From Gammaproteobacteria bacterium (GTDB lineage Bacteria; Pseudomonadota; Gammaproteobacteria; Xanthomonadales; Rhodanobacteraceae), in contig SHNG01000064.1 of the NCBI GenBank assembly GCA_004295005.1, forward strand, positions 1 through 64,000: 64,000 bases of DNA, written 5' to 3'. Of the stretch, positions 17,074-25,614 are shown one piece after another; within the stretch, counting starts at the first letter, position 1; every line of letters starts with the position of its first letter. Made by a program: the position numbers and the translations under genes. The notes below the pieces were generated by a model. That model saw only the letters and a program-made list of their open reading frames with translations, was not told where the DNA came from and ran no database searches.

Positions 17074-18225
17074 TTACAGGCCAAGCGCCTTGGACTTGAG
17101 CGCGTCGTAATCGCTTTGTGTGATCAGGCCGAGATCGAGCATCTCCTTGGCCTTCTTCAACTTGGCCACTGGATCCTCGGCCGCAGGTGCAGCGGGTGCC
17201 ACCGGTTGTTGCAGGCCTCCAAGACCACCCATCATGCCGGAAGCCATGCCGATGCCCATCATGCCCGCCGCACCGCCGTTCTCGCCGGCCGACTGCATGC
17301 CCTGGGCGACACTGGCCTGCAGGTTGGAATTGCCGCGCGAACCCATCAACGCGTCAGCACGCTGCACGGTCTTGAGCAGCTCGCGCGTGTTGGCGTCGTA
17401 CTCGATTGACACGATGGCGGTCTTGACGATGGCCAGGCCACGGTCGGACTTCCACTGGTAGGCGTTCTCCACGGCATCCGAAAGGCTCTTGGCAAAACCG
17501 ATCGAATCCTGCTGCAACTTGGTGATGCGATTGCCCTTGCCGGGATCGTTGCTGTACAGGCTGAAGGCCGGTGCGAGCGAGCCTACGACTTCGTTGAACA
17601 GCTGGCTGGCGGCGGCGTTGTCGAGATCGGTGAAGTCGAACACCTGGCCGGACTGCAGGTAGCTGGCCGGTACGAAGTTCTTCACGAACAGGATCGGGTC
17701 GATGATCTTGAGCGTGTACGAGCCACGCGTGACCGCACCGACCTGGGTATTGAGGAAGCCATCGTCCCAGTAGATTTCCGACTGCGTGCCGAAGCGGTTG
17801 TCGGGCAGTTCCTTCAGCGAAACAAAGAATGCCGCTTGCTGCGAGCCGGGCTGGCCGCCGAACTTGAAGCGCTCCCAGCTTTGCGTGATCAGGGTCTCCA
17901 CCAGGCCACCACCGGAGAAGATCGACTTGGAGTTGAGATCGTCCGAGCGCCATTCATAGCCACCGGCTTCGGCGGCAAAGCCGGTGATCTTGCCGTCTTG
18001 CATGAGCAGCAGGCCGTAGCCTTCCGGCACGACGATCTTCGAGCCGTTGCTGATGATGTTGTCCGAGCCTTTTGTGTTGGAACCCCGGCCGGCATTGGTG
18101 CCGCGTGCTACGGCGGCAAACAGCGCAGCCGTCGACGGCAGGCCATCCGGTACCGTGTAGAAGTCTTTCCACTGGTCGGCCAACACCCCGCCAACCGCAC
18201 CCACCGCTGCCTGGATCAGACCCAT
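17074..18225 (-). CDS. SPFH-domain protein with C-terminal SHOCT motif
   Basis: The product (383 aa) belongs to the SPFH (band-7, virion-core-protein-like) family. VVPEGYGLLLMQDGKITGFA near residue 65 is the start of the domain. The middle (LKIIDPILFVKNFVPASYL, AVENAYQWKSDRGLAIVKTAIVSIEYD) has typical SPFH helices and strands. Then comes a Met/Gly-rich linker (MMGIGMASGMMGGLGGL), and the last 35 residues are a SHOCT motif (DPVAKLKKAKEMLDLGLITQSDYDALK). It heads a three-gene operon with the zinc-ribbon and small membrane proteins. A membrane-scaffolding or stress role is inferred. Confidence 0.88.
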   Translation of the reverse strand: MGLIQAAVGAVGGVLADQWKDFYTVPDGLPSTAALFAAVARGTNAGRGSNTKGSDNIISNGSKIVVPEGYGLLLMQDGKITGFAAEAGGYEWRSDDLNSKSIFSGGGLVETLITQSWERFKFGGQPGSQQAAFFVSLKELPDNRFGTQSEIYWDDGFLNTQVGAVTRGSYTLKIIDPILFVKNFVPASYLQSGQVFDFTDLDNAAASQLFNEVVGSLAPAFSLYSNDPGKGNRITKLQQDSIGFAKSLSDAVENAYQWKSDRGLAIVKTAIVSIEYDANTRELLKTVQRADALMGSRGNSNLQASVAQGMQSAGENGGAAGMMGIGMASGMMGGLGGLQQPVAPAAPAAEDPVAKLKKAKEMLDLGLITQSDYDALKSKALGL

Positions 18226-18599
18226 GATTCAACCTCGCATTTCCTCGCCGGGCACCGCGCCCGCCGTGAGCGCGAACTATACACAAATCGATCCGCATGG
18301 CAGGTTCAAGTCGAAGCGCATGCCGGGGATTCCGCCAAACCCGGTTGGCGGGTGATTCCGGGAGTGCGAAGCCGTCTACGTCCAAAACCCGCGTCGGGCA
18401 AGACGGAACCGCCCAGCAAATGCCTTGCAGACGGGACATCTGGCCGGTTTGCCGCGCGCGCTCCACGCATGGGGCATGTCTGGAGCGAGTTGGAGCGACG
18501 CACTATCTCCTGTCGACGCCGTGTGCAATTCACCCCGGCAGCGTTGCCGGGGTGCGCAGGGGAAATGGGCCAGCTCGCAACGGATCGCGAAAATCAAAT
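18226..18599. other. Gene-free spacer upstream of the SPFH operon
   Basis: I find no credible gene in this stretch. Apart from the hairpin at 18531-18554, there is no recognisable RNA or repeat. The promoter of the SPFH operon should lie in its left part, but no clear -10/-35 pair stands out. Confidence 0.5.
18531..18554 (-). terminator. Hairpin after the TonB siderophore receptor gene
   Basis: A perfect 10-bp inverted repeat CACCCCGGCA-GCGT-TGCCGGGGTG lies 46 bp past the receptor stop codon. There is no long T run, so it may be a weak or Rho-assisted terminator. Confidence 0.5.
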
Positions 18600-20756
18600 T
18601 CAATAGTTGAATCCGAGGGTCACCATCACATTGCGTGGTTCGCCCGGCATGATCTCGTAGTCACTGCTGGCCGTGGAAAAATAGTGCTTGTCCGAGACGT
18701 TGGTGAGGTTGACCTGTGCGCGGAAGTTGTCGGTCTGGTACCAGGCCATCAGGTCACCCACCACGTACTGAGGCAAGGTCACGTTGTTCGAATAGCTTGT
18801 GTATTTTTCCGATTCGCCGTGCATGCCGGCGGCGAGTCCCCAGTGCGGGGATACGGCAAAGCGGGTCCAGATGGAAAACTGGTTGCGCGGAACCAGCCCT
18901 ACGTGCGCGCCGGCATCTGCCTCTTCGGTTGCTTCGGTGATTTCCGCTGTCAGATGCGTGTAGTTGGCAAAGATGCTCCATTGATCATCGAGTGCGCCGT
19001 CGGCTGAAACCGAAAATCCGCGGTTGCGTTGCGCGCCGGTGTTGACCAGCTCTCCAGAGCCGTCGGCCGCCTCGGCCACCACGTCGTCGAGTTCGAGATT
19101 GAACACGGCGGCGGTGATCAGAAGCTGGCCGTTCATCAATTCAAGCTTGTTGCCGATCTCGAAGTTGATCGCAGATTCCGGGTCGAGGTTTGCTCCGTCC
19201 GGAGACTTGCGTGACAACGCAATGTTCGCCCCTTGTGGCGTGTAGGTCTTGGTGACGCTGGCGTAGATGGAATCATTCTCGATCGGCTTGAAAATCAGGC
19301 CTGCGCGCGGCGACCAGGTATTGTCCGCGTTGTAGGTATGGTCTGGAGTGACTTCCGGATTGCGATAGTCGGCATCGACGGTGAATCGATCCCATCGCGC
19401 ACCGAGCACGGCTTTCCAGTGATCTCCCCAGGAAAGCTGGTCCTGGGCGTAGAGCGCAAATTCCTTGCCCACGACGTGGTTGTCCCGATCAAGATAGGGG
19501 AACGCAATCGGCGCGATCTCCGGATTGGCGATGGGAAAACGTCCCGGCAGGTTCTTGGATCCTTCGCTTGGAAGTGTCTGGTAGTCGTGGTCGCGCTGTG
19601 AGCTGTATTCGCCGCCAACAACCAGCGTCTGCTTCACGGTGCCGGAATCAATGTCGGCGATGAGGTCGGTTCGATTGATGTAGCTTCGCCGGTGATGCGA
19701 GTGTGCGTAGCCTTTCATCTTGAACTCGCCGTTGCCATCCACTGCGCCGCCGGCGTATGTATTGAGGTAATCGCGGTCGGCATCCGAAGCCCGGAATGAA
19801 CTGACCAATTTCAGGTCGGTGTTCAATTCATGGGTCAGGTTTGCGGAGATCGCGCCGACATCTCCATCCGACATGTTCTGGTCTGGCGCGCCAAAAAAGG
19901 TGTCGCGGGGTACATCAACCGGACGGCCGTTTTGCGAAGTGATGCCGCGATCGACAATGCGCCGGTCGCTGAGGTAGCTGAGGCCAAGATCAAGATGCGT
20001 ATTCGCCGAGAGCTGGTAGCCAAATTCGGGATTCACGGCGTATCGGTGCAGGAAATAGTGGTCGCGGAATCCACCGGAATCCTCGCCCATGGCCAGCACG
20101 CGAAATGCGCCGGACTCACCGAATTGATCGCCGATGTCTGCCGTGCCTCGCCAATGTTGCCAGGAGCCGGCTTCCAGTGAGGCTTCCCCGATGTGCCTGG
20201 GTTCGGGCAGTTTCGCAACCAGATTGACGACACCGCCTGCGCCGCCGCGACCGAACACCAGTGCAGCCGGCCCAAGCAGGACATCGACGTGTGCGATGTT
20301 GTACAGGTCACGCATGTATTCGGTGTCGTCACGCAAGCCGTTGGCGTAGAAATCCGATTTGGTCTTCACGCCGCGGATGAGGAATTCATCGCGCATGCCT
20401 TCGCCCATGTTGACGGAAATGCTCGGCGCGTTGCGGATTGCATCGGCAAGCGATTGCGCATTCTGGTCGCGAAGGACGGATTCCGGTATCACTTGGATCG
20501 AACGTGGAATGTCGACCAGCGGTGTTTCGGTGAGGGTTGCGGACGAGGTAACCGGTACCAGATATGGAGACACCCACCACCCGCGCACATTGATTTGTGG
20601 CAACTGGGTGCTGCCGTTGGTGTCCGAATTGTTCGAATCGGAACCTGATTGCGATGCTTGTTCGGCGGGAGTGGTTGCCGCGCAAGCCAGCCAAGGCATC
20701 AAGCAACAAGTCAGGTATGCGGCAAGACGCGCAAGGCGCAGCCCTTTCGTGTGCAT
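18600..20756 (-). CDS. TonB-dependent siderophore receptor
   Basis: The product (718 aa) is an outer-membrane TonB-dependent receptor of the siderophore class. After a signal peptide ending in MPWLACAA comes an extension with a Ser/Asn-rich stretch. The plug domain then shows TETPLVDIPRSIQVIPESVLRDQ and ADAIRNAPSISVNMGEGMRDEFLIRG, as in Fiu-like receptors. The beta barrel ends in VMVTLGFNY with an aromatic terminus. GGGGG lies 7 nt before the ATG at 20756. No siderophore synthesis genes, tonB or regulator genes are adjacent. I do not see a clear Fur box, so iron regulation is only presumed. Confidence 0.9.
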   Translation of the reverse strand: MHTKGLRLARLAAYLTCCLMPWLACAATTPAEQASQSGSDSNNSDTNGSTQLPQINVRGWWVSPYLVPVTSSATLTETPLVDIPRSIQVIPESVLRDQNAQSLADAIRNAPSISVNMGEGMRDEFLIRGVKTKSDFYANGLRDDTEYMRDLYNIAHVDVLLGPAALVFGRGGAGGVVNLVAKLPEPRHIGEASLEAGSWQHWRGTADIGDQFGESGAFRVLAMGEDSGGFRDHYFLHRYAVNPEFGYQLSANTHLDLGLSYLSDRRIVDRGITSQNGRPVDVPRDTFFGAPDQNMSDGDVGAISANLTHELNTDLKLVSSFRASDADRDYLNTYAGGAVDGNGEFKMKGYAHSHHRRSYINRTDLIADIDSGTVKQTLVVGGEYSSQRDHDYQTLPSEGSKNLPGRFPIANPEIAPIAFPYLDRDNHVVGKEFALYAQDQLSWGDHWKAVLGARWDRFTVDADYRNPEVTPDHTYNADNTWSPRAGLIFKPIENDSIYASVTKTYTPQGANIALSRKSPDGANLDPESAINFEIGNKLELMNGQLLITAAVFNLELDDVVAEAADGSGELVNTGAQRNRGFSVSADGALDDQWSIFANYTHLTAEITEATEEADAGAHVGLVPRNQFSIWTRFAVSPHWGLAAGMHGESEKYTSYSNNVTLPQYVVGDLMAWYQTDNFRAQVNLTNVSDKHYFSTASSDYEIMPGEPRNVMVTLGFNY

Positions 20757-21292
20757 GGTCGTTCCCCCGGATTGATCAGATTGATGGAAGGAGACGCAAG
20801 GAGCGTCGCTCGAGACTTCTCCAACGGCGGAGAGATTCCCATCGCCGTGACGCCGCCCTGTGAGAATCCCGCCTTGTCCCAGGAACCTGGCGACTTCCTG
20901 TCGCAACACGTACCCAGGGACGAGCAATGCTAGGAGTCCGGCTGAATACGCAACACGGACCAGCGGCTTGGTTGGGGCTCGTCCGCAAGGCGCATGGCTA
21001 TTCGTCCTTGGCGCGCGGAAAGCCATCCGCAGGCAGGAAGGAAGGTGCTCCTGCATTTCCTGCATGCAGGCCTTCCATGGCCTTTGGTGCCGAAGCGAAC
21101 ATCACCATCGGCGATGGCCCGAAGGGCGAGGGCCGGGAATGGCCCGAATCAACCCTGATGTTTCGTCCGCACCCTCTCTCCGCGAGATACAAAAAAGCCG
21201 TTCTTCTCCCTCGCCCTTGACGGGAGAGGGCCGGGGAGAGGGTGAGGTTCAGTTCGGTACAATCATCGACGCCCCGCACGAAGCGTTAGGGC

Positions 21293-21342
21293 GGTTCGTC
21301 CACACCCCCCTCTCCGCCAGATACAAAAAAGGCCCCTTGCGG
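21293..21342. repeat. Copy of the tRNA-Ser 3'-end/terminator block, inverted
   Basis: This block begins GGTTCGTCCACACCCCC, continues through TCTCCGCCAGATAC and an A6 run, and ends at GGCCCCTTGCGG. It matches 21486-21534 almost base for base. Its CTCTCCGCCAGATAC part is the reverse complement of the plus-strand sequence over the tRNA-Ser 3' end. A more decayed copy is at 21162-21200. Confidence 0.85.
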
Positions 21343-21485
21343 TCGCGGTTTTGTTTTGCAGTGTCGATGGTTTGAAACGGGGGGATATGCTCGGCTCATC
21401 CTTGAGCCTCACCCTCGCGCGCGGCGCTCGGGTCAGCCATTCGGCTGTCCAAATTCGCTCCCGGCGAATTTGTCGACCCCAAGCG

Positions 21486-21534
21486 GGTTCGTCCACACCC
21501 CCTCTCCGCCAGATACAAAAAAGGCCCCTTGCGG
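21486..21534. repeat. Second copy of the tRNA-Ser 3'-end/terminator block
   Basis: This copy continues into the tRNA-Ser terminator. Its part at 21498-21516 is a perfect 19-nt inverted match to 21545-21563, which includes the tRNA CCA, discriminator base and 3' acceptor strand. Confidence 0.85.
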
Positions 21535-21540
21535 GGCCAT
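21515..21540 (-). terminator. Rho-independent terminator after tRNA-Ser
   Basis: On the minus strand a stem GGCCCC-GCAA-GGGGCC is followed by six T. It lies about 11 bp past the tRNA-Ser CCA. The stem can be extended outward by the flanking 19-nt inverted repeat. Confidence 0.9.
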
Positions 21541-21549
21541 TTTCGTATC

Positions 21550-21640
21550 TGGCGGAGAGGGGGGGATTCGAACCCCCGAGGGGCTATAAACCCCTGCCTG
21601 ATTTCGAGTCAGGTACATTCAACCGCTCTGCCACCTCTCC
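21550..21640 (-). tRNA. tRNA-Ser (anticodon CGA)
   Basis: The minus strand gives a class II tRNA. The acceptor is GGAGAGG/CCTCTCC with discriminator G and encoded CCA. The anticodon stem is CCTGA/TCAGG around CTCGAAA (anticodon CGA, reading TCG). A long variable arm (GGGGTTTATAGCCCC) and a T arm GGGGGTTCGAATCCCCC follow. The variable arm and discriminator G identify it as serine. Confidence 0.97.
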
Positions 21641-21752
21641 GGAAGCGGGGCGCGAATGATACGGGGCACCCGCAGGACTGACAAGCCGAATCATGGCAGC
21701 CTGCAATGCGTCTGTGCATCCGTGGCGGGTCTCCGGGAGAGTTCAAGCTGCC

Positions 21753-23126
21753 CTATTCGAAGCCGGCATGAAACAAGGGAATGATCCTGCGCGAGGCGGC
21801 AAACTCAGTGCGATTGCTTGCTGGATTGGTGCCCGAACCCACCGAGTAGACGTAGTCGCCGCTCCAGATCATGTCTTCCGAGGTGCCTCTGGTCGAAAGA
21901 AAGCGCCCGTCGCTGCCGAACCCAGGATCGAACGCACCGTCGTTCGCCAGCATGGCGAGGAACGAGCCTTCTTCAGCCCTTCCGCCCAGCAGCAGTCGCC
22001 CTGAATCAGCGATGGCGATCCGCGCGACTGAGAAGGTCGAGTAGGCGGATATCGGGCCGAGGTCAAGCAGGATTTTGCCATTTTGTGCGAACGACGAATC
22101 GATCTGGCCGCTGCTGGTCAAGCGCGCAACGGCCGCCGAGGTTTCATTGCTGCCAACCGACGCGGACCCGCCAATCACGATTCGCTCCTGTCCGTCGACG
22201 CTGATTGCATTAGCGTAGTCAATCAGGTTGCCGCCTTCGTCGAACGGTACGAAAGCCCAGCCGTCTTCGCCAAATGTGGAATCACGTTGGCCTTCCGCAG
22301 ACAGTTTGAGCACTGACATGTCCCAGACGGCGCTGCCACTGTGATAAGCAGCTCCGGCAATCAGCAGGTCGCCCTGATTATTGACGATGAGAGCCAGGCC
22401 CTGCGCAGCGTTGAGTGTTTCGTAGGGAGGCGCCTCGCAGATTCGGCCCGTTCCTGCGGCAAAGCTTGCATCAATGGAACCATTGGAATTGAGGCGGATC
22501 ATGCCGATGCATAGCAGGAGCTGGGGGGATTCCCGGTATGCATTGGCGATCACCAGATATTTTCCATTGGCCTGTGGTAGCACGATGGGTGTGCCGCTAA
22601 GCTGGGAGTTTCCGTCGAGGAAATTGCCTGCCGAAATGAACTTCTTGCCATCCCCATCGAAGGACGGGTCGAAGGAGCCATTGTCTGCAAGACGGACCAG
22701 TACGGCGGAAGAATTTGTTTGCATGGCGGAAACCATCAGCTTGTCACCTGGATCCAGTACAACTTCCGCACTCTGCACCGAAGAAGAGGCAAGACCCAGG
22801 TTCATGCGTCCGTCGCCTCCACCAAAGCTGGTGTCTGGCGCGCCGCTTGAGGCCTCCAGGCGAACAATGCCGATGTCATAGATCGCAGTGGGCGTATTGT
22901 CGGTGATCGCCAGTCCTGCCATCACCAACTTGCCGTCGGGTAGCACCAGTGCGGCATAGGCGCCTCGATCATAGGCGTTTGAGATCAGGTTGAAACCGAC
23001 ATACACCGTGCTGTCGCTGCCGACTCCGCCCCAGTCGGGATCTGGCAGGGGAGGCTGCTCCGCAATTGCAACTGAAAAGCAGAGTTGACTGGCGACGAGA
23101 AACGAAAGTCGAATTGCAGCGCGCAT
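21753..23126 (-). CDS. Secreted delta-60 repeat protein
   Basis: The product (457 aa) has a signal peptide of about 22 residues ending in VAIAEQ. It is built from repeats in which DxSF and a G.G.(K/R) turn recur (DTSFGGGDGR, DPSFDGDGK, DASFAAGTGR, DSTFGEDG, DSSFAQNGK, DPGFGSDGR), each followed by a beta strand and a GKLVMAG-type turn. This is the delta-60 repeat pattern of beta-propeller-like exported proteins. The tail is RRIIPLFHAGFE, a short GFE C-terminus like those on other exported proteins here. The ATG at 23126 has GGAG 8 nt upstream. The ligand or role is unknown. Confidence 0.85.
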   Translation of the reverse strand: MRAAIRLSFLVASQLCFSVAIAEQPPLPDPDWGGVGSDSTVYVGFNLISNAYDRGAYAALVLPDGKLVMAGLAITDNTPTAIYDIGIVRLEASSGAPDTSFGGGDGRMNLGLASSSVQSAEVVLDPGDKLMVSAMQTNSSAVLVRLADNGSFDPSFDGDGKKFISAGNFLDGNSQLSGTPIVLPQANGKYLVIANAYRESPQLLLCIGMIRLNSNGSIDASFAAGTGRICEAPPYETLNAAQGLALIVNNQGDLLIAGAAYHSGSAVWDMSVLKLSAEGQRDSTFGEDGWAFVPFDEGGNLIDYANAISVDGQERIVIGGSASVGSNETSAAVARLTSSGQIDSSFAQNGKILLDLGPISAYSTFSVARIAIADSGRLLLGGRAEEGSFLAMLANDGAFDPGFGSDGRFLSTRGTSEDMIWSGDYVYSVGSGTNPASNRTEFAASRRIIPLFHAGFE

Positions 23127-23379
23127 GGCGATTCTCCGACTGGGTGGCATGCATTCGGGAAACGCCATTTGAAGGTCACTTGTATCACGTCCGCGCAAAA
23201 CCCGTGGAGCGAAGGAATGGGCATTGGCCGCGATCCCCTTTTGGAACCCTTTCTTGCCGCTTGTGCAGGTCTTCCGGGGCGAGAACACGTTCAGGGCAAT
23301 TGCGCGACAAGACGTTTGGATGGCCGGAGGCCTCGTTGCTTTGACGTCATTGGGGACCAGGTGATTCAGGCATTGACGT

Positions 23380-23901
23380 TTAGCGACGTGGCTTGCGCGG
23401 CCCTGGCGCAGAATGCCTGCCCTGCACGGCATCCAGGGCATCGATCCATCCTGCGCTTGAGTCCGCAAATGCGTCGCTATACGGGACATAGGGCTTGATA
23501 TCGAGGATGGGCGTGCCATCGAGCAGGTCGATTCCCTGCACGGTCAATGCGTTGGGCTCGACGGCAAGCAGTTTCACGGCCGACAGTCCCAGCGCATTGG
23601 GACGGTGCGGGGACCGCGTGGCAAGCACGCTGCGTTTGCCACCACCGCGCGGAGGCCGTACCTCAGGTTTCCATCCCTCGCTGCGGTGAAACAGGAAGAT
23701 CAGCCAAATTCGGTCGAATCCTTGCAGGTCGCGGAAGGCGGCTTGCGGAAATCCATCGATGAATTCAATGGTGGCAATTTCGGCGCGGCCCGATTCGGTA
23801 CCCGCAGTGACCGTCGGCTGGTGCGGCGCGTCGATGCGTTGGGCATAGGGCGAACGCACATGGGCGATCACCTGGAAATCGGGGAGTTCGCAAGGGAACA
23901 T
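23380..23901 (-). CDS. trmO: tRNA (N6-threonylcarbamoyladenosine37-N6) methyltransferase TrmO
   Basis: The product (about 173 aa) matches the TrmO/VirR family, which methylates N6 of t6A37 in certain tRNAs using S-adenosylmethionine. Family blocks are FQVIAHVRSPY, DAPHQPTV, IEFIDGFPQAAFRDLQGFDRIWLIF, LATRSPHRPNALGLSAV and DGTPILDIKPYVPYSDA. It lacks the extra C-terminal part of the E. coli protein (235 aa). The start is uncertain: ATGs at 23901 and 23937 are both possible, and neither has a good ribosome binding site. It is divergent from the DUF6165 gene. Confidence 0.88.
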   Translation of the reverse strand: MFPCELPDFQVIAHVRSPYAQRIDAPHQPTVTAGTESGRAEIATIEFIDGFPQAAFRDLQGFDRIWLIFLFHRSEGWKPEVRPPRGGGKRSVLATRSPHRPNALGLSAVKLLAVEPNALTVQGIDLLDGTPILDIKPYVPYSDAFADSSAGWIDALDAVQGRHSAPGPRKPRR

Positions 23902-24028
23902 GCAGGACGACGGCACAGGAAATTGAAACGCAAGCATAGTGCGCGGCAGAGCGGAAAACCCAGCCCGTGCATTCGCATCGGGGGCAATCCGTCCTAACAT
24001 GCGGTTTTCCGCATGAGGGTTTTCCGCC

Positions 24029-24421
24029 ATGAGTCAGATTTCCGTTCCCGTTTCCTACGGGGAGCTGATCGACAAGATCACCATCCTCGAGATCAAGTTC
24101 GAACGCATCGCCGATGCACAGAAGCGCGCCAATGTGCGCACCGAACTCGATCTGCTCAATGAAACCTGGGCAGCCGATGCCAAGCATGCGGTAGATATCG
24201 GCGTCGAACGCGGCAAGCTCAAGGCGGTAAACGAAGCCCTGTGGGACATTGAAGATCGCATCCGCGTGAAGGAAAAGGCGAAGCAGTTCGACAATGCCTT
24301 CATCGAACTGGCGCGGGCTGTTTACTTTCGCAATGACGACCGTGCGGCATACAAGCGCGAGATCAACGAGAAGCTGGGTTCACTGCTGGTCGAGGAGAAA
24401 TCCTACGAGAACTACCGCTGA
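24029..24421 (+). CDS. DUF6165 family protein
   Basis: The product (130 aa) is a small cytoplasmic, mostly helical protein. The N-terminus ISVPVSYGELIDKITILEIKFERI is the conserved signature of DUF6165, whose biochemical role is not established. GAGGG lies about 9 nt before the ATG. No catalytic residues can be assigned. It precedes an L,D-transpeptidase gene by 7 bp, so the two may share a transcript. Confidence 0.85.
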   Translation: MSQISVPVSYGELIDKITILEIKFERIADAQKRANVRTELDLLNETWAADAKHAVDIGVERGKLKAVNEALWDIEDRIRVKEKAKQFDNAFIELARAVYFRNDDRAAYKREINEKLGSLLVEEKSYENYR

Positions 24422-24428
24422 AACGGCT

Positions 24429-25166
24429 TTGTGCGCCAACCGCTTCCCGAGGACTGCTGCCGGGTTGGCCTTGTTGTGCATCGGTGTCGTACTTTGGCTC
24501 ATGACAGGAACGCAAGCCGACGCAAGGGACAGGGCCAGCCGGGCCGAAGCGCGGGTCAAGCCTGCGCTTGAGCGTGATCTTGAAAAATCCGGCTTGAGCT
24601 ATGGGGCGCCGGTTTTCGTGCGCATCTTCAAGCGTGAGAAGGAACTCGAACTTTGGATGCGAGGCGACGGTCCGGGCTATGTCTTGTTCCGCACCTATCC
24701 GATTTGTACCTGGTCAGGGGAACTCGGTCCAAAGCTGCGCCAGGGCGATGGCCAGGCGCCGGAAGGCTTCTACCGCGTGGCGACCGGTCAACTCAATCCA
24801 GCCAGCCGCTTCCACCTTTCTTTCAACCTCGGTTATCCGAATGCCTATGATCGGGCGCATTCGCGCAGCGGAGATTTCCTGATGGTGCACGGCAATTGTG
24901 TTTCCGTGGGCTGCTATGCCATGGGCGACGAGGCAATCGAGGAAATCTATTCACTGGTCGCGGCGGCCCTGCGCGCGGGGCAACCCGCATTCGACGTACA
25001 TGCGTTTCCGTTCCATCTTGATGACGCCAGGCTGGCGGCGGAACAGGATTCGCCCTGGCATGGGTTTTGGGCTGAACTGAAGGCTGGTTATGATGCGTTC
25101 GAGCGTTCCCGCCAACCGCCGACAATCAAGGTGGTTGATGGACACTATGGGGTGACTGACCGCTGA
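24429..25166 (+). CDS. YafK/YkuD-type L,D-transpeptidase family protein
   Basis: The product (about 245 aa) is exported and carries the L,D-transpeptidase active-site motif HGNCVSVGCYAMGDEAIEEIY, with the catalytic cysteine in SVGC. The family remodels peptidoglycan cross-links or lipoprotein attachment; this YafK-like subgroup includes amidases that release proteins from peptidoglycan. A signal sequence runs through AAGLALLCIGVVLWLMTGTQADA. The TTG at 24429 keeps the whole signal sequence; an ATG at 24501 would remove it. Its stop overlaps the next start (TGATG), so the MmcQ/YjbR gene is co-translated. Confidence 0.82.
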   Translation: MCANRFPRTAAGLALLCIGVVLWLMTGTQADARDRASRAEARVKPALERDLEKSGLSYGAPVFVRIFKREKELELWMRGDGPGYVLFRTYPICTWSGELGPKLRQGDGQAPEGFYRVATGQLNPASRFHLSFNLGYPNAYDRAHSRSGDFLMVHGNCVSVGCYAMGDEAIEEIYSLVAAALRAGQPAFDVHAFPFHLDDARLAAEQDSPWHGFWAELKAGYDAFERSRQPPTIKVVDGHYGVTDR

Positions 25167-25543
25167 TGACAGAATCAATGGGGATGAGCGTCGAGCAACT
25201 CGATGACCTGTGCCAGAACTGGCCCGGCGCAACTCGCGCGATGAAATGGGATGTTGACCTGGTCTGGAGCGTGTCCGGCAAGATGTTCGTGGTGATGTGT
25301 GCGCTTGGCCCGGATCGTGGCCGCTTGAGTTTCAAGGTCGGCCAGGATCGCTTCCTGGAAATGACCGAGCAACCCGGAATCAGCACGGCGCCCTACATGG
25401 CCCGCTCGTGCTGGGTCAGCATCAACGAGCCGGCCGATTTCAGCGAGGCTGAACTGGCCAACCACGTGCGCCAGTCCTACGAATTGGTGAGAGCGGGCTT
25501 GCCGAAGAAGATCCAGCGTGCGTTGGGTGTCACCCTTGCCTGA
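25166..25543 (+). CDS. MmcQ/YjbR family protein
   Basis: The product (125 aa) belongs to the MmcQ/YjbR family. Typical features are the N-terminal LCQNWPGATRAMKWDVDLVWSV, KMFVV, then LSFKVGQDRFLEMTEQPGI, and the C-terminal QSYELVRAGLPKK. YjbR proteins have a CyaY-like fold and are annotated as DNA-binding from structure; the cellular role is unclear. The start overlaps the preceding stop. Confidence 0.88.
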   Translation: MTESMGMSVEQLDDLCQNWPGATRAMKWDVDLVWSVSGKMFVVMCALGPDRGRLSFKVGQDRFLEMTEQPGISTAPYMARSCWVSINEPADFSEAELANHVRQSYELVRAGLPKKIQRALGVTLA

Positions 25544-25614
25544 AGCTGTCGCGTGGTTCCGGACGAGTGTTGCCCTAGACTACGCAATTCCGAATAACCC
25601 AGTTTAGGAAGTCT

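Larger units (their letters stand above)
20757..21549. other. Gene-free region with repeats between receptor and tRNA-Ser
   Basis: No convincing coding region is present. Near 20790-20870 there are several short nested inverted repeats in the receptor leader (GAGC-GTC-GCTC, GGCGG...CCGCC, GATTC...GAATC). A REP-like GGGAGAGGG element lies near 21205-21250. Three related copies of a short block appear at 21162-21200, 21293-21342 and 21486-21534. Confidence 0.6.

Noticed and set aside
21293..21640. Phage or island attachment site at tRNA-Ser
   Set aside because: The tRNA 3'-end copies are inverted relative to the tRNA, not direct, and no integrase gene is nearby.
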